NCBI GenBank assembly: GCA_021792935.1
Contig: JAJYTS010000005.1
Span: 1 to 45,688 of the forward strand
DNA from: Bacillota bacterium
Lineage (GTDB): Bacteria; Bacillota; Sulfobacillia; Sulfobacillales; Sulfobacillaceae
Direction: 5' to 3'
DNA: 45,688 nt
Positions within the stretch are counted from its first letter, which is position 1. The number at the start of each line of letters is the position of its first letter. The notes under the pieces were generated by a model. It ran no database searches and was not told the DNA's origin. It was given only the letters and a program-made list of their open reading frames with translations. Positions 5,935-14,187 of this stretch are shown here, one piece after another. Both the position numbers and the translations under genes were made by a program.

Positions 5935-8286
5935 ATGGCGCTGGAAGCAACCGAAAAAAGCCCTTTGGGAAAGGCGATTAAACGCAAGGAGGATCCCCGC
6001 CTGATTCGCGGTCAGGGTCGTTATTTGGATGATATTGTCCTTCCGCGGATGTTGTATATGGCCTTGGTAAGAAGTCCCTACGCCCACGCACGTATTAAGT
6101 CTATTCGCCTGGACGAGGCGCGCCGGGTTCCGGGAGTCAAAGCCATCATTACCGGGGAGGATTTAGCGGCAGCCAATCTCGCCTGGATGCCCACCTTGGC
6201 TGGTGACAAGCAGATGGTTCTGGCTGCCGGCAAAGTGTTGTTTCAGTATCAAGAAGTGGCGGCGGTCGTCGCCGAAACTCGGGCGGCGGCGGAAGACGGC
6301 GCGCAGTGTGTGGAAGTCGACTATGAGCCCCTGCAAGTCGTGGTGGACCCCTTCTTCGCCCTATCTTCCGAGGCACCGGTGCTGCGGGAAGATCGGGAGC
6401 AGAAAGATAATCATATTTGGCATTGGGCAGTGGGCGATCAAGGGGCTGCTGATGAGGCCTTGGCGAAATCCCCGGTGCGGGTCAAAGAAAAGATTCGTAT
6501 GCCGCGGGTTCACCCTGCCCCTATCGAGCCGTGCGGCTGCGTTGCCGATTATCAAAAGTCTACAGGAAAGCTGACTTGGTACGTAACGTCCCAGGCCCCC
6601 CATGCCCACCGCACCGTACTTTCCCTGGTTTCGGGGCTTCCTGAGCATCTCATTCATGTGATTTCCCCTGATGTGGGGGGAGGATTTGGCAATAAGGTCC
6701 CCGTGTATCCCGGATACGTGTGCGCGGTGGTTTTATCGTTGCAATTAGGACGACCCGTGAAGTGGGTGGAATCCCGCTCGGAGAATATTGCCACGACTAA
6801 CTTTGCCCGTGACTATCATATGACCGCTGAAATAGGGGCTACCGAAGAAGGAATTGTCACCGCGCTTAAGGTTTCAACCGTTGCCGATCATGGCGCCTTT
6901 GACGCGGCTGCCGACCCAACCCGATTCCCGGCAGGGCTCTTCAGCATTGTGACGGGGTCATATCGGTTTCCCCAAGCGTTTGCGGAAGTGGATGGGGTTT
7001 ACACCAATAAGGCGCCGGGCGGCGTCGCGTACCGTTGCTCGTTTCGGGTAACGGAGGCGTCTTTTCTCATTGAGCGCACCATGCAAAGCTTAGCCCTCAA
7101 GTTAGGCCTTGATCCGGTCGAACTGCGCCGCCGCAACTTTATCCGCCCCGAGGAATTCCCTTATAATTCGCCATTGGGGTGGACCTACGACAGCGGACAG
7201 TATGAAAAGACTTTACAAAAGGCTATGTCCTTAATCGATTACGATGGCTTGCGCGCCGAACAAGCACAGCGGCGGGAGCGGGGCGAACTGGTGGGCATTG
7301 GGGTATCCACGTTTACGGAAATTGTGGGCGCCGGGCCCAGCAATACCTTTGATATTCTTGGGATTAAAATGTTTGACAGCTGTGAAATTCGTATCCATCC
7401 TACCGGAAAGGCCATCGCGCGTTTGGGAACCCGCCATCAAGGCCAAGGGCATGAGACCACCTTCGCGCAATTGATTGCTCATGAATTAGGACTCTCCGCC
7501 GCCGATATTCTCGTGGAGGAAGGGGATACGGACACGGCCCCTTACGGGTTAGGCACCTATGCCAGCCGCAGCACGCCCACGGCTGGAGGCGCGGCAGCCT
7601 TAGCGGCTCGGCGAATCCGGCAAAAGGCGCAAAAGATTGCCGCGCATCTCCTCGAGATTTCCCCCGATGATACCGAATGGGATGGCATTCATTTTCATGC
7701 CAAGGGGCTGGAGAGCCGCCAGGTGAGCATGGTGGACGTCGCCTTGGCCGCCTACACAAACTTGCCCGAGGGTATGGAGCCAGGGCTGGAAGCGACCTTT
7801 TATTACGATCCCCCTAATTTGACCTTTCCCAATGGCGCTTATATTGCTGTGGTGTCAATTGATCGAGGAACGGGCCAAGTGAAAGTGGAACGGTTTGTGG
7901 CGGTTGACGATTGCGGCACCGTTATTAATCCCATGGTGGTGGAAGGGCAAGTGCATGGGGGGCTTACCGAAGGTTTTGGCATTGCGTTCATGCAGGAGAT
8001 AGCCTTCGATGAGGACGGAAATTGTCTGGCCCCTAATTTTATGGAGTATCTAGTCCCTACCGCCGTGGAAACCCCGAACTGGGAAACGGGACGGACCGAA
8101 ACCCCGTCGCCGCATCACCCCATTGGCGCCAAGGGGGTGGGAGAATCGCCCAATGTGGGGTCGCCGGCCGCCTTTGTCAATGCGGTTGTGGACGCGTTGT
8201 CGCCCCATGGAGTGACCAACGTGGAAATCCCCATGTTTCCCTGGAAGATTTGGGAGATACTGTCTCAGCACCATTTGGCCCGGTAG
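5935..8286 (+). CDS. coxL: CO dehydrogenase large (molybdopterin) subunit, form I
   Basis: This 783-aa catalytic subunit oxidises CO to CO2 at a Mo-Cu site. The diagnostic form I active-site loop AYRCSFR is present around residue 365, with the copper-binding cysteine, so this is a genuine CO dehydrogenase rather than a form II or xanthine-type relative. Molybdopterin contacts are visible as GGGFGNK and HQGQGHETT, and the catalytic glutamate lies in GVGESPNVG near the C-terminus. The organism is thus predicted to use atmospheric or volcanic CO as an energy source. Confidence 0.96.
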   Translation: MALEATEKSPLGKAIKRKEDPRLIRGQGRYLDDIVLPRMLYMALVRSPYAHARIKSIRLDEARRVPGVKAIITGEDLAAANLAWMPTLAGDKQMVLAAGKVLFQYQEVAAVVAETRAAAEDGAQCVEVDYEPLQVVVDPFFALSSEAPVLREDREQKDNHIWHWAVGDQGAADEALAKSPVRVKEKIRMPRVHPAPIEPCGCVADYQKSTGKLTWYVTSQAPHAHRTVLSLVSGLPEHLIHVISPDVGGGFGNKVPVYPGYVCAVVLSLQLGRPVKWVESRSENIATTNFARDYHMTAEIGATEEGIVTALKVSTVADHGAFDAAADPTRFPAGLFSIVTGSYRFPQAFAEVDGVYTNKAPGGVAYRCSFRVTEASFLIERTMQSLALKLGLDPVELRRRNFIRPEEFPYNSPLGWTYDSGQYEKTLQKAMSLIDYDGLRAEQAQRRERGELVGIGVSTFTEIVGAGPSNTFDILGIKMFDSCEIRIHPTGKAIARLGTRHQGQGHETTFAQLIAHELGLSAADILVEEGDTDTAPYGLGTYASRSTPTAGGAAALAARRIRQKAQKIAAHLLEISPDDTEWDGIHFHAKGLESRQVSMVDVALAAYTNLPEGMEPGLEATFYYDPPNLTFPNGAYIAVVSIDRGTGQVKVERFVAVDDCGTVINPMVVEGQVHGGLTEGFGIAFMQEIAFDEDGNCLAPNFMEYLVPTAVETPNWETGRTETPSPHHPIGAKGVGESPNVGSPAAFVNAVVDALSPHGVTNVEIPMFPWKIWEILSQHHLAR

Positions 8287-8298
8287 GGAGTGTGTCAT

Positions 8299-9228
8299 AT
8301 GGATAGCGCACTGCAGGAAGCGGCCCGTCTAGATGCCTTGGGTGAGGCGTATGTATTGGTGACTGTGGTGCAAACCAAGCCGCCGAGTTCCGCGACTCCG
8401 GGGGCGCGGGCGGTGGTGCGGCCGGATGGCCAGGTGATTGGGTTTATTGGCGGGGAATGCACTCGCAACGTGATGCTAGAGATTGCGGGTGAGGCCTTAG
8501 GCGATGGCAAGCCGCGTCGGCTGCTGCTTTCGCCCGAGGTCGAGATGGGCACTTCCGACGTGGTGGTGCGCCGCATGACCTGCGATTCGGGAGGAACGGT
8601 TGAGCTATTTCTAGAGCCCCGGTTAGCGCTTTCTAAGTTGGTGGTGGTGGGTGATTCGCCGGTAGCGGGTTCCCTGATCTCCCTGGCGGAATCTCTGCCT
8701 TGGCGGGTACGGGGGTTTAAAGGGGATGTCACCGGTGACTTTGCCCATTTGGCGAAGGACTTGCAAGAAGAATTAGATGCGCGAACCTTTGTGGTGATTG
8801 CCACGATGGGCCTATTTGATGATTGGGCGGTAGAGGCTGTCGCTGGTATCCCGGTGGCCTACGTTGGAGTGGTGGCTAGCCGGCGCCGAGGAGAGTTGTT
8901 GCGTCTTCGGTGGTTGGATCACCAATCCGGGGCCGATTCCGCGGTATTTTCAGCTCCGGCGGGATTGGATTTAGGCTCGCGCCATCCGGGGGATATCGCC
9001 CTAAGCATTTTAGCGCAAATGACGGAGCTTCGGCAGAAAATGGGAGTGCCTAGTTCCCAGCGGAGATCTCCCGGTCTGGACATGGTGATCGACCCGGTAT
9101 GCGGGATGCACGTGGATTTGCGCAAAACCCCCTATCGCCTGGAATTGGACGGGATGGTTTATGGGTTTTGCGCGGCGTCATGCCGGGAGGACTTCATGAC
9201 CCATCCCGACCGTTATCGCGCCGGGTAA
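8299..9228 (+). CDS. XdhC/CoxF-like maturation factor fused to a C-terminal YHS domain
   Basis: Residues 1 to about 250 match the XdhC/CoxI family, which helps insert or modify the molybdenum cofactor: VTVVQTKPPSSATPGA, then IGFIGGECTRNV, then a Rossmann-like C-terminal half (VVVGDSPVAGSL). Residues 265-309 form a YHS domain: DPVCGM, then YGFCAASC and F..HPDRY. YHS domains are heavy-metal-binding modules with conserved cysteines, here C268, C291 and C295. ATG at 8299 has GGGAG 8 nt upstream. The fusion within an operon for a Mo-Cu enzyme suggests a role in delivering or handling copper, which is inference. Confidence 0.85.
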   Translation: MDSALQEAARLDALGEAYVLVTVVQTKPPSSATPGARAVVRPDGQVIGFIGGECTRNVMLEIAGEALGDGKPRRLLLSPEVEMGTSDVVVRRMTCDSGGTVELFLEPRLALSKLVVVGDSPVAGSLISLAESLPWRVRGFKGDVTGDFAHLAKDLQEELDARTFVVIATMGLFDDWAVEAVAGIPVAYVGVVASRRRGELLRLRWLDHQSGADSAVFSAPAGLDLGSRHPGDIALSILAQMTELRQKMGVPSSQRRSPGLDMVIDPVCGMHVDLRKTPYRLELDGMVYGFCAASCREDFMTHPDRYRAG

Positions 9229-9251
9229 TACACGTCTGAAGGGAGCAGTGT

Positions 9252-9716
9252 ATGAAAACTTATTCAGGAACGCTTGTGGTGGAAGCGCCTATACCCCTGG
9301 TGTGGGACTATTTAATGGATCCTCACGAAGTGGGTGCGGCCATGCCGGACGTCATTGATTACCAGGTTGAAAGCCCGACCCGGTTGAAGTCAAAAGTGTC
9401 GGTGGGGGTTGGCCCGGTGCGGGCCAAGTTGGACTTGGGCGTGGAAATTCAAGAGTTGGAGGTGCCCGTTAGTGCCCGCTTACTCATGAGCGGGGGTGGA
9501 ATGGGAAACGGGGTGCAACTCGAGAGCACCATTGCCCTTTTACAGGATCAGGATGAACCTTCCCATACGCGTGTAGACTGGTCCGCTACTGTGACGGTGA
9601 GCGGCCCCTTGGCTGCTTTAGGAGCCCGGCTGCTAGATAGTCAGGTAAAAAAGACGACCGAGCAAGTGTTTGACAATATACGTCGGGGCGTTATGCAAAA
9701 ACACGTCTCCTCCTAA
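9252..9716 (+). CDS. coxG: CoxG-like SRPBCC protein
   Basis: The 154-aa product starts YSGTLVVEAPIPLVWDYLMDP, typical of the CoxG family of SRPBCC lipid/ligand-binding folds, and ends in an amphipathic helix. CoxG is reported to help anchor CO dehydrogenase at the membrane and link it to quinone. The family often has a C-terminal membrane anchor, which is short or absent here. GGGAG precedes the start. The gene lies between the XdhC-YHS gene and coxD. Confidence 0.9.
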   Translation: MKTYSGTLVVEAPIPLVWDYLMDPHEVGAAMPDVIDYQVESPTRLKSKVSVGVGPVRAKLDLGVEIQELEVPVSARLLMSGGGMGNGVQLESTIALLQDQDEPSHTRVDWSATVTVSGPLAALGARLLDSQVKKTTEQVFDNIRRGVMQKHVSS

Positions 9717-9738
9717 CGATTGCCGCCGGAGGTTTTGT

Positions 9739-10599
9739 ATGGCAGAGTCACTTATTGACGAATGGATAGCGCGTTTGGATCAGGTAGGCTACGTGGCGGA
9801 TACACAAGTGGCCGCGGCATTGCATCTGGCGGTGTCCTTAGACCGGCCCCTATTAGTCGAAGGGCCTGCCGGTGTTGGAAAGACCTTGCTGGCACAGTCC
9901 TTGGCAACCAGTTGCGGACGTCCGTTGGTGCGACTGCAGTGTTATGAGGGGCTGGATTCCACCAAAGCGCTGTACGATTGGAACTATCCCAAACAGTTGC
10001 TGGCGGCGCGCGCGGCGGCTCATACCGAGTTTGACACCCATTCAGTTTATACCTGGGAATTTTTACTGGAGCGGCCTTTATTGCAGGCATTGCGCATGGA
10101 TCCCGCGCCCGTGCTTTTGATTGATGAGGTAGAACGGGCCGATGAAGAGTTTGAGGCCATGCTGCTGGAAATTTTGGGGGAATTCCAGGTTTCTATCCCC
10201 GAATTGGGGACCGTTGAAGCGCTTGCCCATCCGTGGGTTATTCTTACATCTAACCGCAGCCGGGACTTGTCGGATGCTCTACGCCGCCGTTGTTTATATT
10301 TGTGGCTGGACTATCCCAGCGTGGACCGTGAGATGGCGATTTTGCAACGCGCGGTCCCCGATCTGGAGTCAAGCCTGGCTCAGCAAATTGTGGCGGCCAT
10401 ACGTGAATTAAGGGGATGGAATCTACTTAAGCCTCCGGGAGTGTCGGAATCTATTGATTGGGCGCGCACCTTGTCCCAGTTGGCGGCTGGGCCGTTAACG
10501 GATGAAACCCTTAATTGGACTCTGGGATGCGTCGTCAAGACCCGGGAAGATTTATCGACGGTGGAGCGGAACGGGCTGGCGCTATTATGGCGGAGGTAG
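9739..10599 (+). CDS. coxD: CoxD-like MoxR-family AAA+ ATPase
   Basis: The 286-aa product has Walker A (GPAGVGKTLLA) near residue 41, Walker B (VLLIDEVERADEE), sensor 1 (VILTSNRSRDLSD) and an arginine-finger region (RRRC). CoxD is a chaperone needed for building the sulfur-bridged Mo-Cu centre. ATG at 9739 follows CCGGAGGT and gives the family N-terminus, while the track's extension runs through coxG. The 3' end overlaps coxE by 13 nt, as expected for partner genes. Confidence 0.92.
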   Translation: MAESLIDEWIARLDQVGYVADTQVAAALHLAVSLDRPLLVEGPAGVGKTLLAQSLATSCGRPLVRLQCYEGLDSTKALYDWNYPKQLLAARAAAHTEFDTHSVYTWEFLLERPLLQALRMDPAPVLLIDEVERADEEFEAMLLEILGEFQVSIPELGTVEALAHPWVILTSNRSRDLSDALRRRCLYLWLDYPSVDREMAILQRAVPDLESSLAQQIVAAIRELRGWNLLKPPGVSESIDWARTLSQLAAGPLTDETLNWTLGCVVKTREDLSTVERNGLALLWRR

Positions 10600-11699
10600 C
10601 GGGAGCCCTTGTGGCGGCATCCAGCGTTATGCAGCGGGCAACCGGATTTACGCAATTTCTGCGGATACATGGGTTCTCTTGCGGCGTGTCGGAAACACGT
10701 ATGGCTTTATCGGTTGTGGCAGGTGGCCGATTTAGCGATCTTGAGGCCATCGCCATGCGATGGCGGATAATTTACGCTAAGACTCCGCAACAATGGGCTC
10801 ATTTTGGCACGTTATTCGCCGCCTATTTTAAAGTAGAGGGTCCTCGTTTTCGCCAAACCGAACGGTTAGACCTCGAGGGCGGAGAGGGTAGGGGTCATAG
10901 GGTGTCCGCGAAAAATCCGCTTATGGTTCAGCCGTCCGCAAGGCCTCTTCTTGCCTACAGCCCTGATGCTGGAAGTCCCGTCTCTCTTGCCCTAGCGCCG
11001 GATTTGGATTACGGCAGCTTGAAACAGTGGAGCCGCCGGGCTTTTCGGCGCTGGTCCCATCCACGCGGAATCCGCCGCATGCCCTCCTCAGGCCGCCACA
11101 TGGATTGGCCAAAGACCATAAGCTCGGGAATACGCCACGCCGGCGAAGTGGTGGACTGGCAACGGGTACGCCGCAGGCCGCAAAAGCTCCGGATCGTTTT
11201 GCTTTTGGACGTTTCCGGGTCGATGCGCCCCCATGTGCCATTTTTTCTGGGATTGGCATGGCTTTGGACCCGGATGGGATTACGGTTTTCCTTATTTTTA
11301 TCTTCCAGTGATGTGGCCGATGCCACCACCGCCTTAAAGAGGGGACGTCCCGGGGGAAAGCCTTTGATGGAGTCGCGGGCCTTGGGAGGCGGTACACGGC
11401 TGGGACATGCCTTTGCCTGGCTGTGGAACCAGCGCCGGGTTGCCTTTGACCATAGGACTATATTCCTGGTGGCGTCGGATGGATTTGACCAGGGAGATTT
11501 GCGGCTGGTAATGGACTACTTTCCCCGGTTTGCCCAGGTGGTGGGACGGATTGTGTGGATGAATCCGTTGCTCTTGGAGACTGACTATGTCCCCAAGGCG
11601 CAGGCGCTATTGGCGGCTTTACCCTATTGCACGGAGCACGTGGGAGTCCGCGACCAAGTTTCCTGGGTCAGCTACGTGAAAACCTTGATAATGGCATGA
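10587..11699 (+). CDS. coxE: CoxE-like VWA-domain protein
   Basis: The 370-aa product has the CoxE/VWA_CoxE pattern: a helical N-terminal half, then a von Willebrand A domain with a MIDAS motif (LLDVSGSM), GGGTRLGHAF and VASDGFDQGD. It works with the CoxD ATPase in cofactor maturation. Start codon is uncertain: ATG at 10587 overlaps coxD, while GTG at 10611 has CGGGAG closely upstream. The track's start at 10515 is less likely. It is the last gene of the operon. Confidence 0.9.
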   Translation: MAEVAGALVAASSVMQRATGFTQFLRIHGFSCGVSETRMALSVVAGGRFSDLEAIAMRWRIIYAKTPQQWAHFGTLFAAYFKVEGPRFRQTERLDLEGGEGRGHRVSAKNPLMVQPSARPLLAYSPDAGSPVSLALAPDLDYGSLKQWSRRAFRRWSHPRGIRRMPSSGRHMDWPKTISSGIRHAGEVVDWQRVRRRPQKLRIVLLLDVSGSMRPHVPFFLGLAWLWTRMGLRFSLFLSSSDVADATTALKRGRPGGKPLMESRALGGGTRLGHAFAWLWNQRRVAFDHRTIFLVASDGFDQGDLRLVMDYFPRFAQVVGRIVWMNPLLLETDYVPKAQALLAALPYCTEHVGVRDQVSWVSYVKTLIMA

Positions 11700-11700
11700 G

Positions 11701-11720
11701 GGCGCCGGACCTTTGGTGCC
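11701..11720 (+). terminator. Weak hairpin after coxE
   Basis: GGCGCC pairs with GGTGCC over an 8-nt loop, two bases after the coxE stop. No T-run follows, so rho-independent termination is doubtful. Confidence 0.25.
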
Positions 11721-11804
11721 GTTGATGCGTGCCCCGGGCTGTGTGGCCGGCACTGCGGAAAGGTGAAATAGCGACTCCTGCCGCCCCTTTCAATGGGGTC
11801 GCCT

Positions 11805-12497
11805 TTACATGGTGAGTGCTTCGTGTCCGATGAGGCTGCTCAAGCTTTTGAGCCCTTCCTCGGTAAAGCGCAGAGCCCTGGATCCGGGTACGGTGCGCAT
11901 CCAATGCCGTTCAAACAATTGAGCGGCAAACGCGGCGCCGAGAGCTCCCGCCAGGTGATTTCGCCGCTCACTCCAATCCAGGCATTGACGGGCAAAGTGG
12001 CGGCGGCTTTTACGCAGTGCATCGGGTTTAATGCCGAAGGCCTGGAACCACTGTTCGCCGGCCTCGGTAAGAATAAAATTGGGGCCACTAGCTTTTAAGA
12101 GACCTTGGTTTAAAAGGGCGTCGGCAACGGCAACGCCTACTTGTCCTGCAAGATGATCGTAGCAGGTGCGGGCAAAGCGGAGAGATTGTAGTTGTTGCGA
12201 CTCGCGCAGGGAACGCACGGGTTTCATGGGGGCAATAACATTTAAAGACTCCAGTGCCTGCCCGACTTCAGGATTCGCCAGGCGATAGTAGCGGTGGCGC
12301 CCCTGCGCCTCCTGCCCTATAAGCCCGGCCTGCATCATTTTGGCTAAATGGGCGCTGGCGGTTTGTGGCGAGATGCTGGCAATTCGCGCCAATTCCGAGG
12401 CTAATAAGCTTTGGCCGCCAAGTAGGGCTGACAGCATCGCGGCTCTGGAGGGGTTGCCAATAATAGATGCCACTTTGGCTAAATCCGGCGTTTTCAT
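11805..12497 (-). CDS. ArsR-family winged-helix transcriptional regulator
   Basis: The first 80 residues form an ArsR-type winged helix: IIGNPSRAAMLSALL, ELARIASISPQTASAHLAKM as the recognition region, and a GRHRYYRLA wing. The remaining 150 residues are an extension seen in longer ArsR homologues and carry no recognised ligand domain. Cysteines are few (one at CYDH, one at RQCLDW), so a classic arsenic or metal site is not evident. It is transcribed away from the flavin reductase-like gene, sharing a 98-nt intergenic region, and is its likely regulator. Confidence 0.88.
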   Translation of the reverse strand: MKTPDLAKVASIIGNPSRAAMLSALLGGQSLLASELARIASISPQTASAHLAKMMQAGLIGQEAQGRHRYYRLANPEVGQALESLNVIAPMKPVRSLRESQQLQSLRFARTCYDHLAGQVGVAVADALLNQGLLKASGPNFILTEAGEQWFQAFGIKPDALRKSRRHFARQCLDWSERRNHLAGALGAAFAAQLFERHWMRTVPGSRALRFTEEGLKSLSSLIGHEALTM

Positions 12498-12595
12498 AGT
12501 TCTCTCCCTTCACTATAGCGACATGCATAATTCGATGATAGCCTTATCGTTTCGGTCTTACAATGCCTCTAGGAGAAAGATTGGAGGCAGGCAGA

Positions 12596-13216
12596 ATGAA
12601 TCAAAGCGTCAAGAGTCACGCGCCAATGGAAGTTCTATGGCCTAAAATTTTATATTTTGGGACCCCGGTGGTATTGTTAACCACCCTCAACGGGGACGGC
12701 TCCAGTAATATAACCCCGCTTTCGTCAGCTTGGGCGCTTTCGGATCGGGTTGTGCTGGGATTGGCTGAGGGCAGCCACGGATTGGATAACCTTAGGCGGA
12801 ATGGGGAATGTGTGGTGAACATCGCGAGCGCTGAGTTGTGGGGAAACGTGGAAGCATTGGCGCCGCTCACGGGCGCAAGTCCGGTGCCGAAATATAAGCG
12901 GTTGCGGTTTCGTTATGAGAGCGACAAGTTTGCGGCATCCGGCCTTTCCCGGATTCCTTCGCATCGGGTTCGCCCTTCCCGAATTGCCGAATGCCCAATC
13001 CAAATAGAGGCGCGGGTGACGGCTGTGCATCCCGGTGGCGCTGCCACGCCCTTTGCCATTGTAGAGGTTGAGTCTCTCATGGTTTATGCCCATCAGTCCA
13101 TCGTGCGGGATCCTCATCATATTGACCCGTCCGCATGGCATCCTCTTATTTATAGTTTCCGGCATTATTACGGTTTAGGGGACGAACTGGGAAAAACTTT
13201 TCGCGCGGAAATCTAA
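12596..13216 (+). CDS. Flavin reductase-like (split-barrel FMN-binding) protein
   Basis: The 206-aa product fits the flavin reductase-like domain family: PVVLLTTLNGDGSSNITPLSSAW at the N-terminus and a GLAEGSHGLDNLRRNGECVVNI segment. Such proteins bind FMN and either reduce flavin for a monooxygenase or act as flavoenzymes, and no partner monooxygenase lies next to it. ATG at 12596 has GGAGG 8 nt upstream. Its stop overlaps that of the converging LysR gene by 3 bases. It is divergent from the ArsR gene. Confidence 0.8.
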   Translation: MNQSVKSHAPMEVLWPKILYFGTPVVLLTTLNGDGSSNITPLSSAWALSDRVVLGLAEGSHGLDNLRRNGECVVNIASAELWGNVEALAPLTGASPVPKYKRLRFRYESDKFAASGLSRIPSHRVRPSRIAECPIQIEARVTAVHPGGAATPFAIVEVESLMVYAHQSIVRDPHHIDPSAWHPLIYSFRHYYGLGDELGKTFRAEI

Positions 13217-14088
13217 TCTGATTGATGTTGCGGCCACCGAGCGGCTAATATGTGGTCGGCCCAAGACAATACTGGGTTGGGTGTGGATTCGCGATTGGCA
13301 ATCCAATACACCGCGTCCCAAAGCGGCGTGATGCTGGGCCAAGGGGCGATGGCGAGGCGTCCTTCCAAAGTTTCCCTCTGGATGGCGGATTCGGGCAGAA
13401 ACGCCACCCCTACCCCTTCTTCCACCAGCCTTTTGATCACGGCGATCGGTTCCACTTCAATGAATTCAGGACGCAGACCTAGGCCCCGGCACTGCGTCAA
13501 CAGTGTTCCCATATAGGCGGCTGATGGATCGATAATGAGCCGGCTGGACAGGAGGTCTTGCACGTCCCAGGCGTCCTCATTGGCGGAGGTCATTAAGCGG
13601 ATAGGGTCATGAAACAAGAGCCGACTTGGCAAGCGGCCGGCTCGGGCCGGCAAACGGCTTAGCGCTCCGTCGGCGCCGCTTTTATAAAAGGCGTCGTCAA
13701 TGGCGGTCGAGGCATAGACCGAGACGGTAATTTCGAGACTGGCTTGGTGGCGGTATAGCGACTGGCACAGCCAGGGCAAAATGGTCTCCGCTAAAGAGGG
13801 CGATGCCGCCAAATGAATATGAGGCTGATGAGCTTGCGTCCGTAGAAATTGCGTTCCCTTATTTTCTAAGTCAAGAATTTGCTGCGCGTAAGCGAGATAT
13901 GACTGTCCCAAGGGCGACAACCGCACTCCCCGGCCGGAGGGTGAGAAGAGTTGAAAGCCTAATGACTCTTCTAGCCGGGCGATGTGGTGGGACACTGTCG
14001 CCTGGTTAATATAGAGGCGCTGGGCAGCACCGCGAAAGGTGCCCACACGGGCGGCGGCAACAAAGGTCTTTAACCATTGGGTTTCCAT
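13213..14088 (-). CDS. LysR-family transcriptional regulator, CitR-like by position
   Basis: The 291-aa product has the LysR helix-turn-helix (FVAAARVGTFRGAAQRLYINQATVSHHIARLEE) and a periplasmic-binding-like effector domain. ATG at 14088 has GGAGG at good spacing, while the TTG two codons earlier is less likely. It is divergent from a citrate synthase gene 99 nt away. Bacillus subtilis has the same arrangement with citR and citA, where CitR represses citA. The same relation here is inferred. Confidence 0.9.
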   Translation of the reverse strand: METQWLKTFVAAARVGTFRGAAQRLYINQATVSHHIARLEESLGFQLFSPSGRGVRLSPLGQSYLAYAQQILDLENKGTQFLRTQAHQPHIHLAASPSLAETILPWLCQSLYRHQASLEITVSVYASTAIDDAFYKSGADGALSRLPARAGRLPSRLLFHDPIRLMTSANEDAWDVQDLLSSRLIIDPSAAYMGTLLTQCRGLGLRPEFIEVEPIAVIKRLVEEGVGVAFLPESAIQRETLEGRLAIAPWPSITPLWDAVYWIANRESTPNPVLSWADHILAARWPQHQSD

Positions 14089-14187
14089 AGGCAACCTCCG
14101 ATTGATTGAAAATCTTAATTAAAGTATAGGCATTTTGATGTAGTTATGTCTTCGTAATCCGCTAGGGTTATTCTAGAGGTGAGAGAA
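14089..14187. promoter_or_regulatory. Divergent LysR/citrate synthase control region
   Basis: The 99-nt intergenic region is AT-rich and contains ATCTTAATTAAAGTAT with a central TTAATTAA palindrome, a reasonable LysR-type operator candidate. I could not identify clear -35/-10 pairs. Confidence 0.35.

Noticed and set aside
10921-11397. Long minus-strand ORFs over coxE (158 and 106 aa)
   Set aside because: They are shadows of a well-supported VWA-domain gene and carry no motif or ribosome site.
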